Source: Microbulbifer litoralis
Lineage (GTDB): Bacteria > Pseudomonadota > Gammaproteobacteria > Pseudomonadales > Cellvibrionaceae
NCBI RefSeq assembly: GCF_023634065.1
Contig: NZ_JALKCV010000004.1
Span: 310,001 to 374,000, forward strand
Reading direction: 5' to 3'
DNA: 64,000 bases
In this document: positions 43,199 to 51,946 of the stretch, piece after piece
Layout: each line of letters opens with the position of its first letter
Numbering within the stretch: the first letter of the stretch is position 1
Notes under the pieces: generated by a model
Told to the model about the DNA's origin: nothing
The model's database searches: none
The model's input: only the letters and a program-made list of their open reading frames with translations
Translations under genes and position numbers: made by a program

Positions 43199-44407
43199 TC
43201 AGCCCTTGATACAGATCACCTGGCGCAGTGTGTGCACCGTTTCCACCAGGTCGGCCTGGTTGGCCATCACCCGGTCGATATCCTTGTAAGCGGCCGGAAT
43301 CTCATCGATCACGCCCTTGTCCTTGCGGCACTGGATACCGCGGGTCTGCTCTTCCAGGTCGCTGCGCCTGAAGCGCTTGCGGGCGGCACTGCGGCTCATG
43401 CTGCGGCCGGCGCCGTGGGCGCAGGAGCAGAAGGATTCCGCATTGCCGAGCCCCCGCACTATGTACGACCGGGCACCCATGGACCCCGGAATAATACCGA
43501 GCTGGTCCCGCTGCGCGCTGATGGCACCCTTGCGGGTGACATACACATCGCGACCGAAGTGCTGCTCCCGCACCACATAATTGTGGTGGCAGTTGATCGC
43601 CTCGGAGGTCAGCGTGAAGGCCGGCAGTTGCTCGCGCAGACAGCCCAGCACCAACTTCATCATCTCCTGGCGATTGACCCGAGCGTACTCCTGCGCCCAG
43701 TTGAGCGCCTCGATATAATCATCGAAGTGACCGCAGCCTTCCGTAAAGTAGGCCAGGTCCCTGTCCGGCAGATTGTGCATATGACCCGCCATATCCTTTT
43801 TGGCCAGTTGGATAAAATGCTGGCCGATGGCGTTGCCGATACCGCGGCTACCGGAGTGCAGCATCACCCAGACGGCGCCGTCCTCATCGAGGCAGATCTC
43901 GATGAAGTGATTGCCGCCGCCCAGGGTGCCCAGCTGGGTGACCCAAGTCTGCTGTGGCCGGCGCAGCTTTTTCAGCAGTGCCGGATGCCTGCCGAACAGG
44001 CGATCCGCTCCCGGAGCCAGCTGCCTGCAGGCTGACTCGCGCGCGCTGATCAGCTTGTGGCGGCCGAGGCCCACCGGCACCCTCGCCTCGATTGCACTGC
44101 GCAGCGGCTTCAGGTTGTCCGGCAGCTGGTGGGCGTGCAGCGAAGTCCGTACCGCATTCATACCGCAGCCGATATCCACGCCCACGGCCGCCGGGACAAT
44201 GGCGTTCACCGTGGGAATAACCGATCCCACAGTGGCACCCTTGCCGAGATGGACATCCGGCATGGCCGCCACGTGCGAGTGTACGATGGGCAAACGGGCA
44301 ATATTTTTCAGTTGTTGCAATGCCGCATGTTCCACTTCATCGGTGTAGATCTTTACCGGCACGGTGCCGGGCGGTGCATTGCCGTTCAATACCATTTTTA
44401 CAGGCAT
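43199..44407 (-). CDS. rtcB: RNA 2',3'-cyclic phosphate/3'-phosphate ligase RtcB
   Basis: A 402-residue GTP- and Mn-dependent RNA ligase that joins 2',3'-cyclic-phosphate or 3'-phosphate ends to 5'-OH ends. Family landmarks: VAAMPDVHLGKGATVGSVIPT, GVDIGCGMNAVRT with metal-binding Cys81, GTLGGGNHFIEI, HSGSRGIG, and the guanylylated histidine His331 in SCAHGAGRSMSR. Length equals E. coli RtcB (408). The start is the ATG at 44407; the leader upstream is described separately. No rtcA or rtcR gene lies nearby. Confidence 0.95.
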   Translation of the reverse strand: MPVKMVLNGNAPPGTVPVKIYTDEVEHAALQQLKNIARLPIVHSHVAAMPDVHLGKGATVGSVIPTVNAIVPAAVGVDIGCGMNAVRTSLHAHQLPDNLKPLRSAIEARVPVGLGRHKLISARESACRQLAPGADRLFGRHPALLKKLRRPQQTWVTQLGTLGGGNHFIEICLDEDGAVWVMLHSGSRGIGNAIGQHFIQLAKKDMAGHMHNLPDRDLAYFTEGCGHFDDYIEALNWAQEYARVNRQEMMKLVLGCLREQLPAFTLTSEAINCHHNYVVREQHFGRDVYVTRKGAISAQRDQLGIIPGSMGARSYIVRGLGNAESFCSCAHGAGRSMSRSAARKRFRRSDLEEQTRGIQCRKDKGVIDEIPAAYKDIDRVMANQADLVETVHTLRQVICIKG

Positions 44408-44458
44408 AACGAATCCCTGGATTTCTCCACGTTTATATAAATCAGCCTTCCAAGGAGC

Positions 44459-44491
44459 AAAAAAAAAGCCCCGGCATCAGCCAGGGCTTTT
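44459..44491 (-). terminator. Terminator in the rtcB leader
   Basis: On the minus strand AAAAGCCCTGG pairs with CCGGGGCTTTT across a six-base loop (one A-C mismatch), followed by nine T. It lies 52 bases ahead of the rtcB ATG and behind a good promoter, so it either ends a short RNA or acts as an attenuator for rtcB. Confidence 0.85.
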
Positions 44492-44501
44492 GGGGACTCT
44501 G

Positions 44502-44652
44502 GCTTGAAAGGCACCATCACCTTTCAAGCGCAAGCACATGAAAGGTGTATCAGGTAAAACGACTTGTCAGGTTTTGATACCGCATTTCATATGCTCCTTT
44601 TTCAGGTCCCGGCGCGGCGCGGACCGCGAGAACGGGAGGTTGTCTGGAAAGT
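44502..44652 (-). promoter_or_regulatory. Attenuator-like leader RNA of rtcB with a possible leader peptide
   Basis: The minus-strand transcript from about 44652 has AAGGAG followed by two overlapping short frames: MKCGIKT and, at better spacing, an ATG-started 11-residue peptide reading MRYQNLTSRFT. A hairpin with GTATCA/TGATAC ends (44547-44580) covers them. Three segments then compete: CCTTTCA (44539-44545), GCTTGAAAGG (44520-44529) and CCTTTCAAGC (44502-44511); the second can pair with the first over 7 bp or with the third over 10 bp. The terminator follows. Whether it acts as an attenuator or as a separate small RNA is not decided by sequence. Confidence 0.6.
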
Positions 44653-44658
44653 GGGGCG

Positions 44659-44686
44659 AGTCTAACCAGCCGAAGTAAAATGTCAA
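44659..44686 (-). promoter_or_regulatory. Promoter of the rtcB leader
   Basis: On the minus strand a consensus TTGACA (44681-44686) and TAGACT (44659-44664) are 16 bases apart. Transcription would begin near 44652. Confidence 0.75.
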
Positions 44687-44758
44687 TATAAAAATGGCAA
44701 TTGGCGATTGTCCGACGGTACACACCGGTAGGTCCCTGTACGTATTTTTGGCGGCGCC

Positions 44759-44775
44759 GGTGCGCACAGCGCACC
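44759..44775. repeat. Small palindromic element upstream of truC
   Basis: GGTGCGC-ACA-GCGCACC forms a 7-bp hairpin and is followed by CTACCC, giving the widespread proteobacterial TAGGGTGCGC element on the minus strand. A perfect TATAAT at 44785-44790 just downstream is a likely truC -10 box, without a clear -35. Confidence 0.6.
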
Positions 44776-44827
44776 CTACCCGGCTATAATAGTGCTCCCC
44801 AACCGCTCTTCGCCGACAAGCCCAAGC

Positions 44828-45556
44828 ATGTACCCAGAAATCATTTTTGAAGACGCCTATCTCGTCGCCGCCTTCAAACCCGAAGGCTGGCTGGTGCACC
44901 GCTCCGGCATAGACCGCCACGAGACGCAGATACTGCTGCAGTACCTGCGCGACCGGGCCGGCTGCCACCTCTACCCCGTTCACCGGCTGGACAAACCCAC
45001 GTCCGGCGCAATCATCTTCGGCAAATCCGGCGAAGTCGCCGCCCGGCTGCAGGCGCAGATGGAAAGCGACGAAACCGTAAAGAAATATATCGCCGTCTGC
45101 CGGGGCTACTGCCCGGAACAGGACACAATCGACCACCCATTGCCGCCGGTTGCCGATTTCAAGCACCAGCGTAAACACCCCAGGGCCGACCTGCCGCGCC
45201 AACCGGCCGTTACCCTCTTCCGCCGACTTGCGACCATCGAGCTGCCCCACGCCGTGGACCGCTACCCGACCAGCCGCTACTCCCTGGTGGAGATACAGCT
45301 GAAAACCGGGCGCCGGCACCAGATCCGCCGGCACTTCAAGCATATCCACCACCCGCTGATCGGCTGCCCCAAATACGGCAAGTCGGTACACAATCGTTTT
45401 TTCGCCCGGCAATATGGCTGCGACCGGCTGTTGCTGCACGCGCTGCGACTGCAACTGGAGCACCCGGTGACCGGCGAACACCTGGAACTGACCGCGCCGC
45501 CGCAGGGTGCATTCCTGTCGCTGATCCGGGCTTTCGGCTGGCCGGTTCCGCGTTAG
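44828..45556 (+). CDS. truC: tRNA pseudouridine(65) synthase TruC (RluA family)
   Basis: A 242-residue RluA-family enzyme that isomerises uridine 65 in some tRNAs. The catalytic aspartate is in YPVHRLDKPTSG (HRLD motif), followed by EVAARLQAQM, VKKYIAVCRGY, and the TruC-typical SLVEIQLKTGRRHQIRRHFKHIHHPLIGCPKYGKSVHN and LLLHALRLQLEHPVTG. TruC rather than RluA/C/D because it lacks an S4 domain and is short. Possible cotranscription with the lipoprotein gene downstream is uncertain (106-base gap). Confidence 0.9.
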   Translation: MYPEIIFEDAYLVAAFKPEGWLVHRSGIDRHETQILLQYLRDRAGCHLYPVHRLDKPTSGAIIFGKSGEVAARLQAQMESDETVKKYIAVCRGYCPEQDTIDHPLPPVADFKHQRKHPRADLPRQPAVTLFRRLATIELPHAVDRYPTSRYSLVEIQLKTGRRHQIRRHFKHIHHPLIGCPKYGKSVHNRFFARQYGCDRLLLHALRLQLEHPVTGEHLELTAPPQGAFLSLIRAFGWPVPR

Positions 45557-45662
45557 AATTCCCTTTGGGTAACGGACCGGACTAAGGGAAAGCCTCGACA
45601 AGCGACGCCCCTGCCGCCGCTCCGAGCCACAGACCATTCACCACCATTACGGACTCGCAACA

Positions 45663-46151
45663 ATGAGCAATCACCCGCTGCACCCCATTTCGACCGGCCT
45701 GCTGTTGCTGTGGATACTGTCCATCGCCGCCTGTGTCAGAAGCGACGACAATACACAGGTACAGATCATCCTGCCGGAAGATATCCCCGGCTACCGACAG
45801 CAGATGGCAAATTATGCCCAGGCGGGCGGCGAGAATCCCTTCCCGTCAGTCACGATGACAAAGCGACCGTTCCACAATCCCGGGCAGCAGCCCGTTGCCG
45901 CGGCCCTGGCACAGCAGGTCGCTGCCGCCGTGCTGGAGAACCGGCCACAGGCGGCAAAACTGGTCTACTTCCGGCAGGTCGACAATACCGCCCACGTGGT
46001 GCTGGCCATGGATGAAAACGCCTGGGCCGGCATCTCCGCCACCATTGCCGCAGTCAGGCCACTGATCGAACTGAACCTGACACGGCTTCCGGGTATCGAC
46101 CGGGTCGTATTCGGACGCCCCGGCACCGAAAGCGGCACGGCCAACCTGTGA
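45663..46151 (+). CDS. Lipoprotein of unknown function
   Basis: A 162-residue protein with a signal peptide ending in the lipobox LSIAAC. The mature part has no recognised domain; a weak beta/alpha pattern runs around NRPQAAKLVYFRQVDNTAHVVLAMDENAWAGISA. No Shine-Dalgarno is obvious at 45663, but ATG and signal peptide agree. The DUF1810 gene follows after 23 bases, so they may be one transcript. Confidence 0.75.
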   Translation: MSNHPLHPISTGLLLLWILSIAACVRSDDNTQVQIILPEDIPGYRQQMANYAQAGGENPFPSVTMTKRPFHNPGQQPVAAALAQQVAAAVLENRPQAAKLVYFRQVDNTAHVVLAMDENAWAGISATIAAVRPLIELNLTRLPGIDRVVFGRPGTESGTANL

Positions 46152-46174
46152 ATGGCACCGATCTAGGAAAAACC

Positions 46175-46609
46175 ATGGACGATCCCCACAATCTCGAGCG
46201 TTTTGTCACCGCCCAGGGCAACAGCTATGAATCTGCCCTGGCGGAACTCGCCGCGGGCCAGAAGCGTTCGCACTGGATGTGGTACATCTTTCCCCAGATC
46301 GCCGGGCTCGGCCGCAGCGCCACAGCCAGGCACTACGCCATCAGCGGCCTGGAGGAAGCCCGGGCCTATCTGGATCACCCACGGCTCGGCCCCAGGCTGA
46401 AGGCCTGTTGCGAGCAACTGCTGCAACTGGAGGGGCGAACGGCACACGAAATTTTCGGCAGCCCGGACGACCTCAAACTCCGCTCATCAATGACCCTGTT
46501 CTCTGTCGCCGGAGACGGCGAGGACCCATTCGAACAGGTGCTGGACAAGTATTACGACGGCGAGGTTGATTCGCGCACCCGACAGATACTGGAGAACCAA
46601 TTCCAATAG
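46175..46609 (+). CDS. DUF1810 family protein
   Basis: A 144-residue cytoplasmic protein. DUF1810 landmarks: NLERFVTAQGNSYESALAELAAGQKRSHWMWYIFPQIAGLG, then RHYAISGLEEARAYL and EIFGSPDDLKLRSSMTLFS. DUF1810 belongs to the NADAR/macro-like NAD-related group by reputation, without defined activity here. The ATG at 46175 with AGGA seven bases upstream is preferred over a GTG at 46148 that overlaps the upstream stop. Confidence 0.9.
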   Translation: MDDPHNLERFVTAQGNSYESALAELAAGQKRSHWMWYIFPQIAGLGRSATARHYAISGLEEARAYLDHPRLGPRLKACCEQLLQLEGRTAHEIFGSPDDLKLRSSMTLFSVAGDGEDPFEQVLDKYYDGEVDSRTRQILENQFQ

Positions 46610-46835
46610 CTATCAAGCGCGACATGAAGGCACAGGCTCCGCATAAAGGAAAAACGCCGATCAACACCAATATCCCCCAACGACAACTTCGCCCGGGATA
46701 TTCCCCACCTTACGGGGCGCCACTCCTCTGGCGGCCGGCGCCAAACCGCGCTTACATACAGCGGGAAATCCTGTAAATTGTGCCGCTTGATGCGAAAGCG
46801 CAACACGTTGACAGTTACTGGAAAACCCACCCGCC

Positions 46836-48665
46836 ATGTTGAAAATCGCCCAATCCCTGCGCCCGGTCTTGCGCAACCACTACCTGATCGCCGCCACCCT
46901 GCTGGCTCCGCTATCGGCCCACGCTGACCCGGTGCAGGCGCCGCTGCCCGAGCTGCTTCCCTGGAGCGGCTCTTCCGAGGCGCTGGTTGTCACACAGGGA
47001 GACTGGGTGACACCCGCCGAGGCCAGCGGCTTTAGCACCACCCCGGACTACCGGCAGACCCGCGCCTTCATCGACCGCCTGGCCACCGCCAGCCCGGATA
47101 TCAAGGCCCGGGATATCGGCACTTCCGCCGGCGGCCGGCAGGTGCAGCTGGTCACCCTGACGGCGGGTGGCAGCGACCCCAGGACAAACGGCAAACCGAG
47201 CCTGCTGGCCCAGGCCAGTATTCACTCCGGTGAGATCGATGGTAAGGATGCCGGGCTGATGTTGCTGCGGGACTATGTCAACGGCGACGAGGAACTACGG
47301 CGGCTGATCGAGCGCGTCAACCTGCTGTTTATCCCGATGCTAAATGTGGATGGCCACGAGCGCACCGGCCTGTATACACGCATGAACCAGCGCGGCCCGG
47401 ACAATGCCGGCTGGCGCACCAACAGCAACAATCTGAACCTGAATCGCGACTACACCAAGCTCGACACTCCGGAGCAGCGCGCGGTGATGGACCTGATCAA
47501 CGACTACCAGCCAAGTCTCTACCTGGATATCCACGTTACCGACGGCGAGGACTACCAATACGATATCACCTACGCTTACAACGGCGCCTTCGCCAGCGAT
47601 TCGCCGGCCATTACCAACTGGCTGGAAACCAGCCTGCAGAAAGACCTGGACCGCACCCTGTCGGACGCCGGCCATATTCCCGGCCCATTGATCTTCGGCG
47701 TGAACCCGAAGGAGTTTGCGGACGGCATCAGCCACTGGACGGCACCGCCGCGCTTCTCCAACGGGCTGGGCGACCTGCGCCACCTGCCCACAGTGCTGTG
47801 GAAAACCACCCCCTGAAACCCTACCGCCAGCGGGTGCTGGGCACCTACGTACTGATCCAGGCCGCCCTGCAGGCGCTGGCGGAGGACGTCGAGGCGCTCG
47901 GCCGGGCCATCGCCAGCGATCGACAGCGCCGCCCGGAAACCCAGGTGCTGGAATGGCGTCGTAACGACGAACCGGACCTGTCCAGATATGCGGAAGAGCC
48001 ATGCAAGGGCATCGCCTACAAAAAGGAACGGAACACCATCACCGGTAACGAGCAGGTAGTCTGGCTCGATCGGGCCAAGGACTACCCCTCCCTGCCAGTC
48101 TATGTGGGCAACGTCAAAGGCACCGAGGTGCGGGTACCAACAGCTTTCTACCTGCCGAAACACGAGACACTGGTACTGGAACACCTGCATGCCCACGGTA
48201 TTGAAATCGGCGAGCCGCAGCGGGACAACGCCAGGCTCACCCGCTTCAAGATCGACAAATACCAGTTCGCAGACCAGCCGTTCGAGGGCCATTTCCGGGT
48301 TGAGGCAGAATTCTCGGAAGAAGGCGCCGACATCTCACTCGGCGGTTACGCCAGGGTCAGCACCGACCAGCCACTTGGCGGGCCTGGCCGTCGCACTGCT
48401 GGACCCGCGAGGGCCGGACTCCCTTTTCCAATGGGGCTTCTTCAACTAGGTCTTCCAGCGCACCGAGTACTACGAGCCCTATGCGCCGGTGCCGCTGGCA
48501 GAAAAGATGCTGAAAGAGGATCCGGAACTCAAGAAAGCGTTTGAAGCGCGACTTCAGGACAAGGCATTTGCCGAAGACCCGCGGGCACGGATGGACTTTT
48601 TCTACCAGCACAGCGCCTATTACGACCAGGCGTATCGAACATATCCGGTATTGATGGAATATTGA
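46836..48665 (+). pseudogene. Broken M14 carboxypeptidase gene with three lesions
   Basis: Remains of a secreted M14 peptidase of about 608 residues. The first part is intact from the signal peptide (SAHADP) through QASIHSGEIDGKDAGL (zinc HxxE), MLNVDGHERTG and NLNRDYTK. A one-base deletion near 47796-47800 moves the frame at LPTVL, an extra T at 48375-48376 moves it again at STDQPL, and an in-frame TAG at 48447-48449 follows WGFFN. Beyond it the reading frame is still well preserved to a final TGA at 48663-48665. The truncated first frame (46836-47816, 326 residues) keeps the metal site but lacks the C-terminal catalytic glutamate region. Sequencing error cannot be excluded for the two indels, but not easily for all three lesions. 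Confidence 0.88.
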
Positions 48666-48741
48666 GCGGAGCCAAAGCGTTGCCATTTCAAAATGAGTAT
48701 TGACGCGAGCGTGACGATTCTCTAAAGTTCGCCGCCTCGAC

Positions 48742-48818
48742 GCGCTCGTAGCTCAGCTGGATAGAGTACCTGGCTACGAACCAGGCGGTCGGAGGTTCGA
48801 ATCCTCCCGAGCGCGCCA
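48742..48818 (+). tRNA. tRNA-Arg(ACG)
   Basis: A 77-base cloverleaf: acceptor arm GCGCTCG (48742-48748) with CGAGCGC (48808-48814), discriminator G and encoded CCA at 48816-48818. The anticodon ACG is at 48776-48778 within the stem CCTGG/CCAGG, and the T-arm reads GGAGG-TTCGAAT-CCTCC. The ACG anticodon is modified to ICG to read CGU, CGC and CGA. Confidence 0.97.
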
Positions 48819-49612
48819 CCTAAAAGACCCCTCCAGAAGGAGCAGGCTTTTTATGCCCGGATTCTTCGGCGGAAAAGCTCCCCGGCGTCTTGAATCCATA
48901 CCCTCCCTTAAAGCAGCGTCACGCCAATCTTGAGATGCCGCCTTTCAGGCTCCCGACTTACTGCACCGCATGACAGCTAACCCTCCTGCCGAGCGTACAC
49001 TGCCTGCCTCTCTTTCAAAGACCTTCTCAACAACCAGCATGACGGGTATCCCCCTCTCCCCCCGCTAGGCTAACGCCTCCCCAGACTGCGGACACTGGCT
49101 GATATTGGCCAAATCCCGAGTGGGCATGAAAAGTGGATGTTTCGTTGTCCAACCCCGGCTTCGCGACATACCAAACCTCCGCAATGCGCTCCTGCGAGCC
49201 CTCAGAGACCCAATAGAGCTCATGATCCGATACGCCAGTACCACTATTGACCAACAGCAAACCCCGCCAGAGAACAGTGAAACGGCTATCCATATCGTAG
49301 ATTTATCCAAAACTCTGCGGCCGCGCGCTACAATGGGGCCTCCTGAACGAATGCAAACTCCAGTAGTACTCAGCCTCAATCACTTTGACGGAATGTTCAG
49401 GCCAGTTTGCAACCCTCTCACCAGATGGCCGCCGCAGTATTTTAAATATTGGCTCGGAGGACTCGGCAACCACTACGCTGCAAGTTATCAGCCAAAGTAT
49501 TAAACCTGGATCCATGATTTTCATCATGGTTCTGCCGAATAAGTCCATATTGGGAACAATACTTTCTATTTAAGGTCACACAGCTGACCAATAACACCAA
49601 AAGGATTGGAAA
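48819..49612. other. Gene-poor, lower-GC stretch after the tRNA
   Basis: Nearly 800 bases downstream of tRNA-Arg with weak coding signs. A short CTCC/GGAG hairpin with TTTTT (about 48833-48853) may end the tRNA transcript. A decayed minus-strand frame (49027-49548) is annotated separately. Base composition looks more AT-rich than the window, which together with the tRNA suggests a former integration site. Confidence 0.5.
49027..49548 (-). pseudogene. Remnant of a secreted-protein gene with an in-frame stop
   Basis: One minus-strand frame runs from an ATG at 49548 with a signal-peptide-like start (MKIMDPGLILWLITCSVVVAES), through an in-frame TAA at 49303-49305, to 49027. Both halves look like ordinary globular sequence (PIFKILRRPSGERVANWPEHSVKVIEAEYYW and ELYWVSEGSQERIAEVWYVAKPG). 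No family was recognised. Decay by a nonsense mutation is inferred; a chance open frame is possible. Confidence 0.4.
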
Positions 49613-50101
49613 ATGAAAAAAATCGCCGCGATATTGGCAATACTGCCCTCCCTGGCCTTATCAGACACTGGTCCCCAATTTGGGGTGGGGCTCGGCACTC
49701 AGTACGGAGGACTGGCAGGGTTTAAATTCTCGCTCAATATGGACTCCAGTAAAGTTTATGCTGGTGCCGGGCTTGCGGAGACTGGTGGCTCTTTAGGCAA
49801 TGAATACGGATTCTCGGTCGGCTGGGAAAAAGAGCTGAATGACAACCATGCTCTGGGGCTGGTTGCGCGCACAAAGCGTCCGGAGGACAATGAAGTCACA
49901 TGGTCCCCAGCTCCAGGTGGAGTATACAAAATACGCTATGAGAGCTTTATCGGCGTAAATTATACCTATTATTTCAACGGCACCGATGAACACGGCTTCC
50001 TTACAGGCCTTACCGCTGGAAAATCCTACATCAACTCCAATTACGAGCAGGAGTTCCAGTCAGGAATGGATTACGGTGTTCACTTTGGGTATCAGTTTTA
50101 A
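49613..50101 (+). CDS. Small outer-membrane beta-barrel-like protein
   Basis: A 162-residue protein with a short signal peptide (KKIAAILAILPSLALS) and alternating amphipathic strands with Gly-rich turns (GPQFGVGLGTQYGGLAGFKFSLNM, KVYAGAGLAETGGSLGNEYGFSVGWEKEL). It ends in phenylalanine (VHFGYQF), as proteins recognised by the BAM complex do. AAAAGGA stands ahead of the ATG. Codon use is less GC-rich than that of neighbours, suggesting recent arrival. Function unknown. Confidence 0.75.
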   Translation: MKKIAAILAILPSLALSDTGPQFGVGLGTQYGGLAGFKFSLNMDSSKVYAGAGLAETGGSLGNEYGFSVGWEKELNDNHALGLVARTKRPEDNEVTWSPAPGGVYKIRYESFIGVNYTYYFNGTDEHGFLTGLTAGKSYINSNYEQEFQSGMDYGVHFGYQF

Positions 50102-50154
50102 CTGACTTTCCTGACAAATGAGCCAGCCTTTCGCTGGCCCAGCGCTCGAATCAG

Positions 50155-50186
50155 GAGTGGTGGCTGCTCCTACCACTCTTTCTTTT
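50155..50186 (+). terminator. Likely terminator of the beta-barrel gene
   Basis: GAGTGGT (50155-50161) pairs with ACCACTC (50172-50178) across ten bases and is followed by TTTCTTTT. A second hairpin, GCCAGC/GCTGGC (50122-50138), precedes it without a T-tract. Confidence 0.5.
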
Positions 50187-50363
50187 CAGGGATAGGGATG
50201 CCCCAACCAAAACATCGCAGGGCTGGTCAGGCCCATTTATTTACCTGCAGATGACTTCGCCCCCAACTTCAGATAAATGACGAAGCCCCCAAGAGCCAAG
50301 TATCGTCGCAATTGAAAGTAGGCGTAAAGTACAGCTTTTAATCAGCCTATGCGCCGGTAACAG

Positions 50364-50620
50364 TCATACCGCTATCCAAGAACTGGTATAGTGCGCATCT
50401 CCTAGCCCCCCAAATACAAGAAGTAGCTCCGGTGATCACTTCGGCGACGCCATCAACTGGGCCCCCGACTGTTCACCATACTGGAAAACCGCATCATCAC
50501 ACACCCGGAACGGACCCTGTCGATCCCCGGTAAGGAAGTACTGATGGGCCTCTATTCAGTGCAGGACATCCATCAACAGGATCAAGAACTGCTGCAGGCC
50601 AATCAGCAGAAGCCCATCCC
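50364..50620 (+). pseudogene. Internally deleted remnant of an adenylate cyclase gene
   Basis: This stretch copies parts of the intact cyclase locus (57332-58900). Bases 50375-50401 equal 57345-57371 exactly (27 bases, promoter region), then the initiator GTGATCACT, then a jump to sequence matching the middle of the catalytic domain (GGCGACGCCATCAACTGG), and finally about 155 bases matching the C-terminus, still readable as HPERTLSI and YSVQDIHQQDQELLQAN. Substitutions in this last part are mostly silent or conservative, so the copy was functional for some time before most of the gene was deleted. Confidence 0.85.
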
Positions 50621-50626
50621 GCCCGA

Positions 50627-51043
50627 TCAATCAGGCTCCAGCGCCGACAAATACTGCTCGTCACTGACCTTCTCCAGCCAATCCACTGGAGAACCGTCCT
50701 GGGCCTCCTGAATCGCGATGTGACTCATGGCGGTAGTGTCGGTAGCTCCGTGCCAGTGTTTCTTGCCGCAATTGCAGAACACGACATCGCCCGCCCGAAT
50801 CTCTTTCTTTGGCCCACCCCAGCATTGGGTCCAGCCTACGCCTGCAGTGACAACCAGATGCTGTCCGAGTGGGTGAGTGTGCCACGCCGACCTGGCGCCG
50901 GGTTCAAATGTCACCAGTGCCGCCGAGGTGCGGGCCGGCTCGGACGGGTTGAATAGCGGATCGATGCGCACCCGGCCGGTAAAGCACTCTTCGGGACCGG
51001 GCACAGACGGCTGTGAACCGGCGCGGTAAATTTTCATATCCAT
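50627..51043 (-). CDS. Cupin domain protein (cytoplasmic), paired with CMD
   Basis: A 138-residue single-domain cupin. Metal-binding motifs: [17 protein letters not shown] (HxH and H) and [17 protein letters not shown] in the second strand region. No signal peptide, unlike the second cupin of this cluster. The ATG at 51043 has GAGGAG seven bases upstream. It is the last gene of the cluster, 64 bases after the CMD gene. It resembles cupins found with carboxymuconolactone decarboxylases, often quercetinase-like, but the substrate is unknown. Confidence 0.9.
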   Translation of the reverse strand: MDMKIYRAGSQPSVPGPEECFTGRVRIDPLFNPSEPARTSAALVTFEPGARSAWHTHPLGQHLVVTAGVGWTQCWGGPKKEIRAGDVVFCNCGKKHWHGATDTTAMSHIAIQEAQDGSPVDWLEKVSDEQYLSALEPD

Positions 51044-51107
51044 AGTCAAACTCCTCAGTTTTTCGCAGCGCCACTTGCTGCACCATACCATTGCGCCTGC
51101 CAGCCAT

Positions 51108-51920
51108 TTAATCACTACGTTTGGCAAAGACTTCCTTGACCACAGGCAGGGCCGAAAAAACATTGGGCCAGCCGGCATAAAAAGCCAGGTGTGAGAGCAC
51201 TTCGGACGCTTCTGTCCGGGACAGCCCGTTGTCCATGGCACGGTTCAGATGGAAGGGAACCTGCTCCACCTGACCGTTGGCAATCAGCGCGCTGACGGTC
51301 ACAAGACTGCGATCCCTGGGAGCGAGACCGGGCCGCAACCACAGGTCGCGAAACAGGAAGCGGGTGGTGTCCTCAACCAGGCTGGAGGAAACCGCACCGA
51401 AGCTTTCGTCGACAAAACTCGCGCGCTGGGCTTCAGCCTCCTCATCGAGCGGCAACAGGTCTCCGCCGGCAGCGGGCAGCGTATCCGCCCGCACGCCCAA
51501 CGCCTCGAATATGGGCTTGGCAACCACAACAGCGGACGTGGCATTGGCCCAGCCACTGTAAAAAGCCAGGTGGGTGATAATCTCGGAAATTTCACCGGGC
51601 TTGACGCCATTGTCCAATGCGAGATTGATATGAAATGGCAGCTCCACTGTCTGGTTACGCGCGATCAGCGCAGCCAGGGTAACAATGCTCCGATCGCGTG
51701 GGAGCAGATCGGGGCGCTTCCACACCTCATCCAGCAGTCCCTGTGTCGTATAGCGCTCTAACGCTGGTGAAACAGCGCGGACATCCTCCAGACTGGGAAC
51801 CCGTACCGGAGATCTGGCCATACCTTCCTCCTCCTTGTCAGCGCATGCAGTTAAAAACAGTACCGTCGATGCCACCAGCAGTATAAGCCCCCTCACACGC
51901 AAAAACGCCTTGCCGTGCAT
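51108..51920 (-). CDS. Carboxymuconolactone decarboxylase family lipoprotein with two CMD domains
   Basis: A 270-residue envelope protein. The signal peptide ends in the lipobox FLTAC. Two CMD (AhpD-like) repeats follow, each with the pattern [18 protein letters not shown] ... [34 protein letters not shown] and [17 protein letters not shown] ... [33 protein letters not shown]. The catalytic Cys pair of AhpD peroxidases is absent, and lipid anchoring is unusual for the family. It is 26 bases downstream of the secreted cupin gene on the same strand, so both products work outside the cytoplasm. Confidence 0.9.
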   Translation of the reverse strand: MHGKAFLRVRGLILLVASTVLFLTACADKEEEGMARSPVRVPSLEDVRAVSPALERYTTQGLLDEVWKRPDLLPRDRSIVTLAALIARNQTVELPFHINLALDNGVKPGEISEIITHLAFYSGWANATSAVVVAKPIFEALGVRADTLPAAGGDLLPLDEEAEAQRASFVDESFGAVSSSLVEDTTRFLFRDLWLRPGLAPRDRSLVTVSALIANGQVEQVPFHLNRAMDNGLSRTEASEVLSHLAFYAGWPNVFSALPVVKEVFAKRSD

Positions 51921-51946
51921 ATGATTCGCCTCCCTCTGTCTTTCGG

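Noticed and set aside
44502-44652. rtcB leader as a Y RNA (YrlA-like)
   Set aside because: No tRNA-like module is visible and there is no Ro/Rsr gene in the window.
48742-48818. Duplicate of the tRNA-Arg 3' end as an attR site
   Set aside because: No second copy of the tRNA 3' end was seen in the window, so no island border can be claimed.
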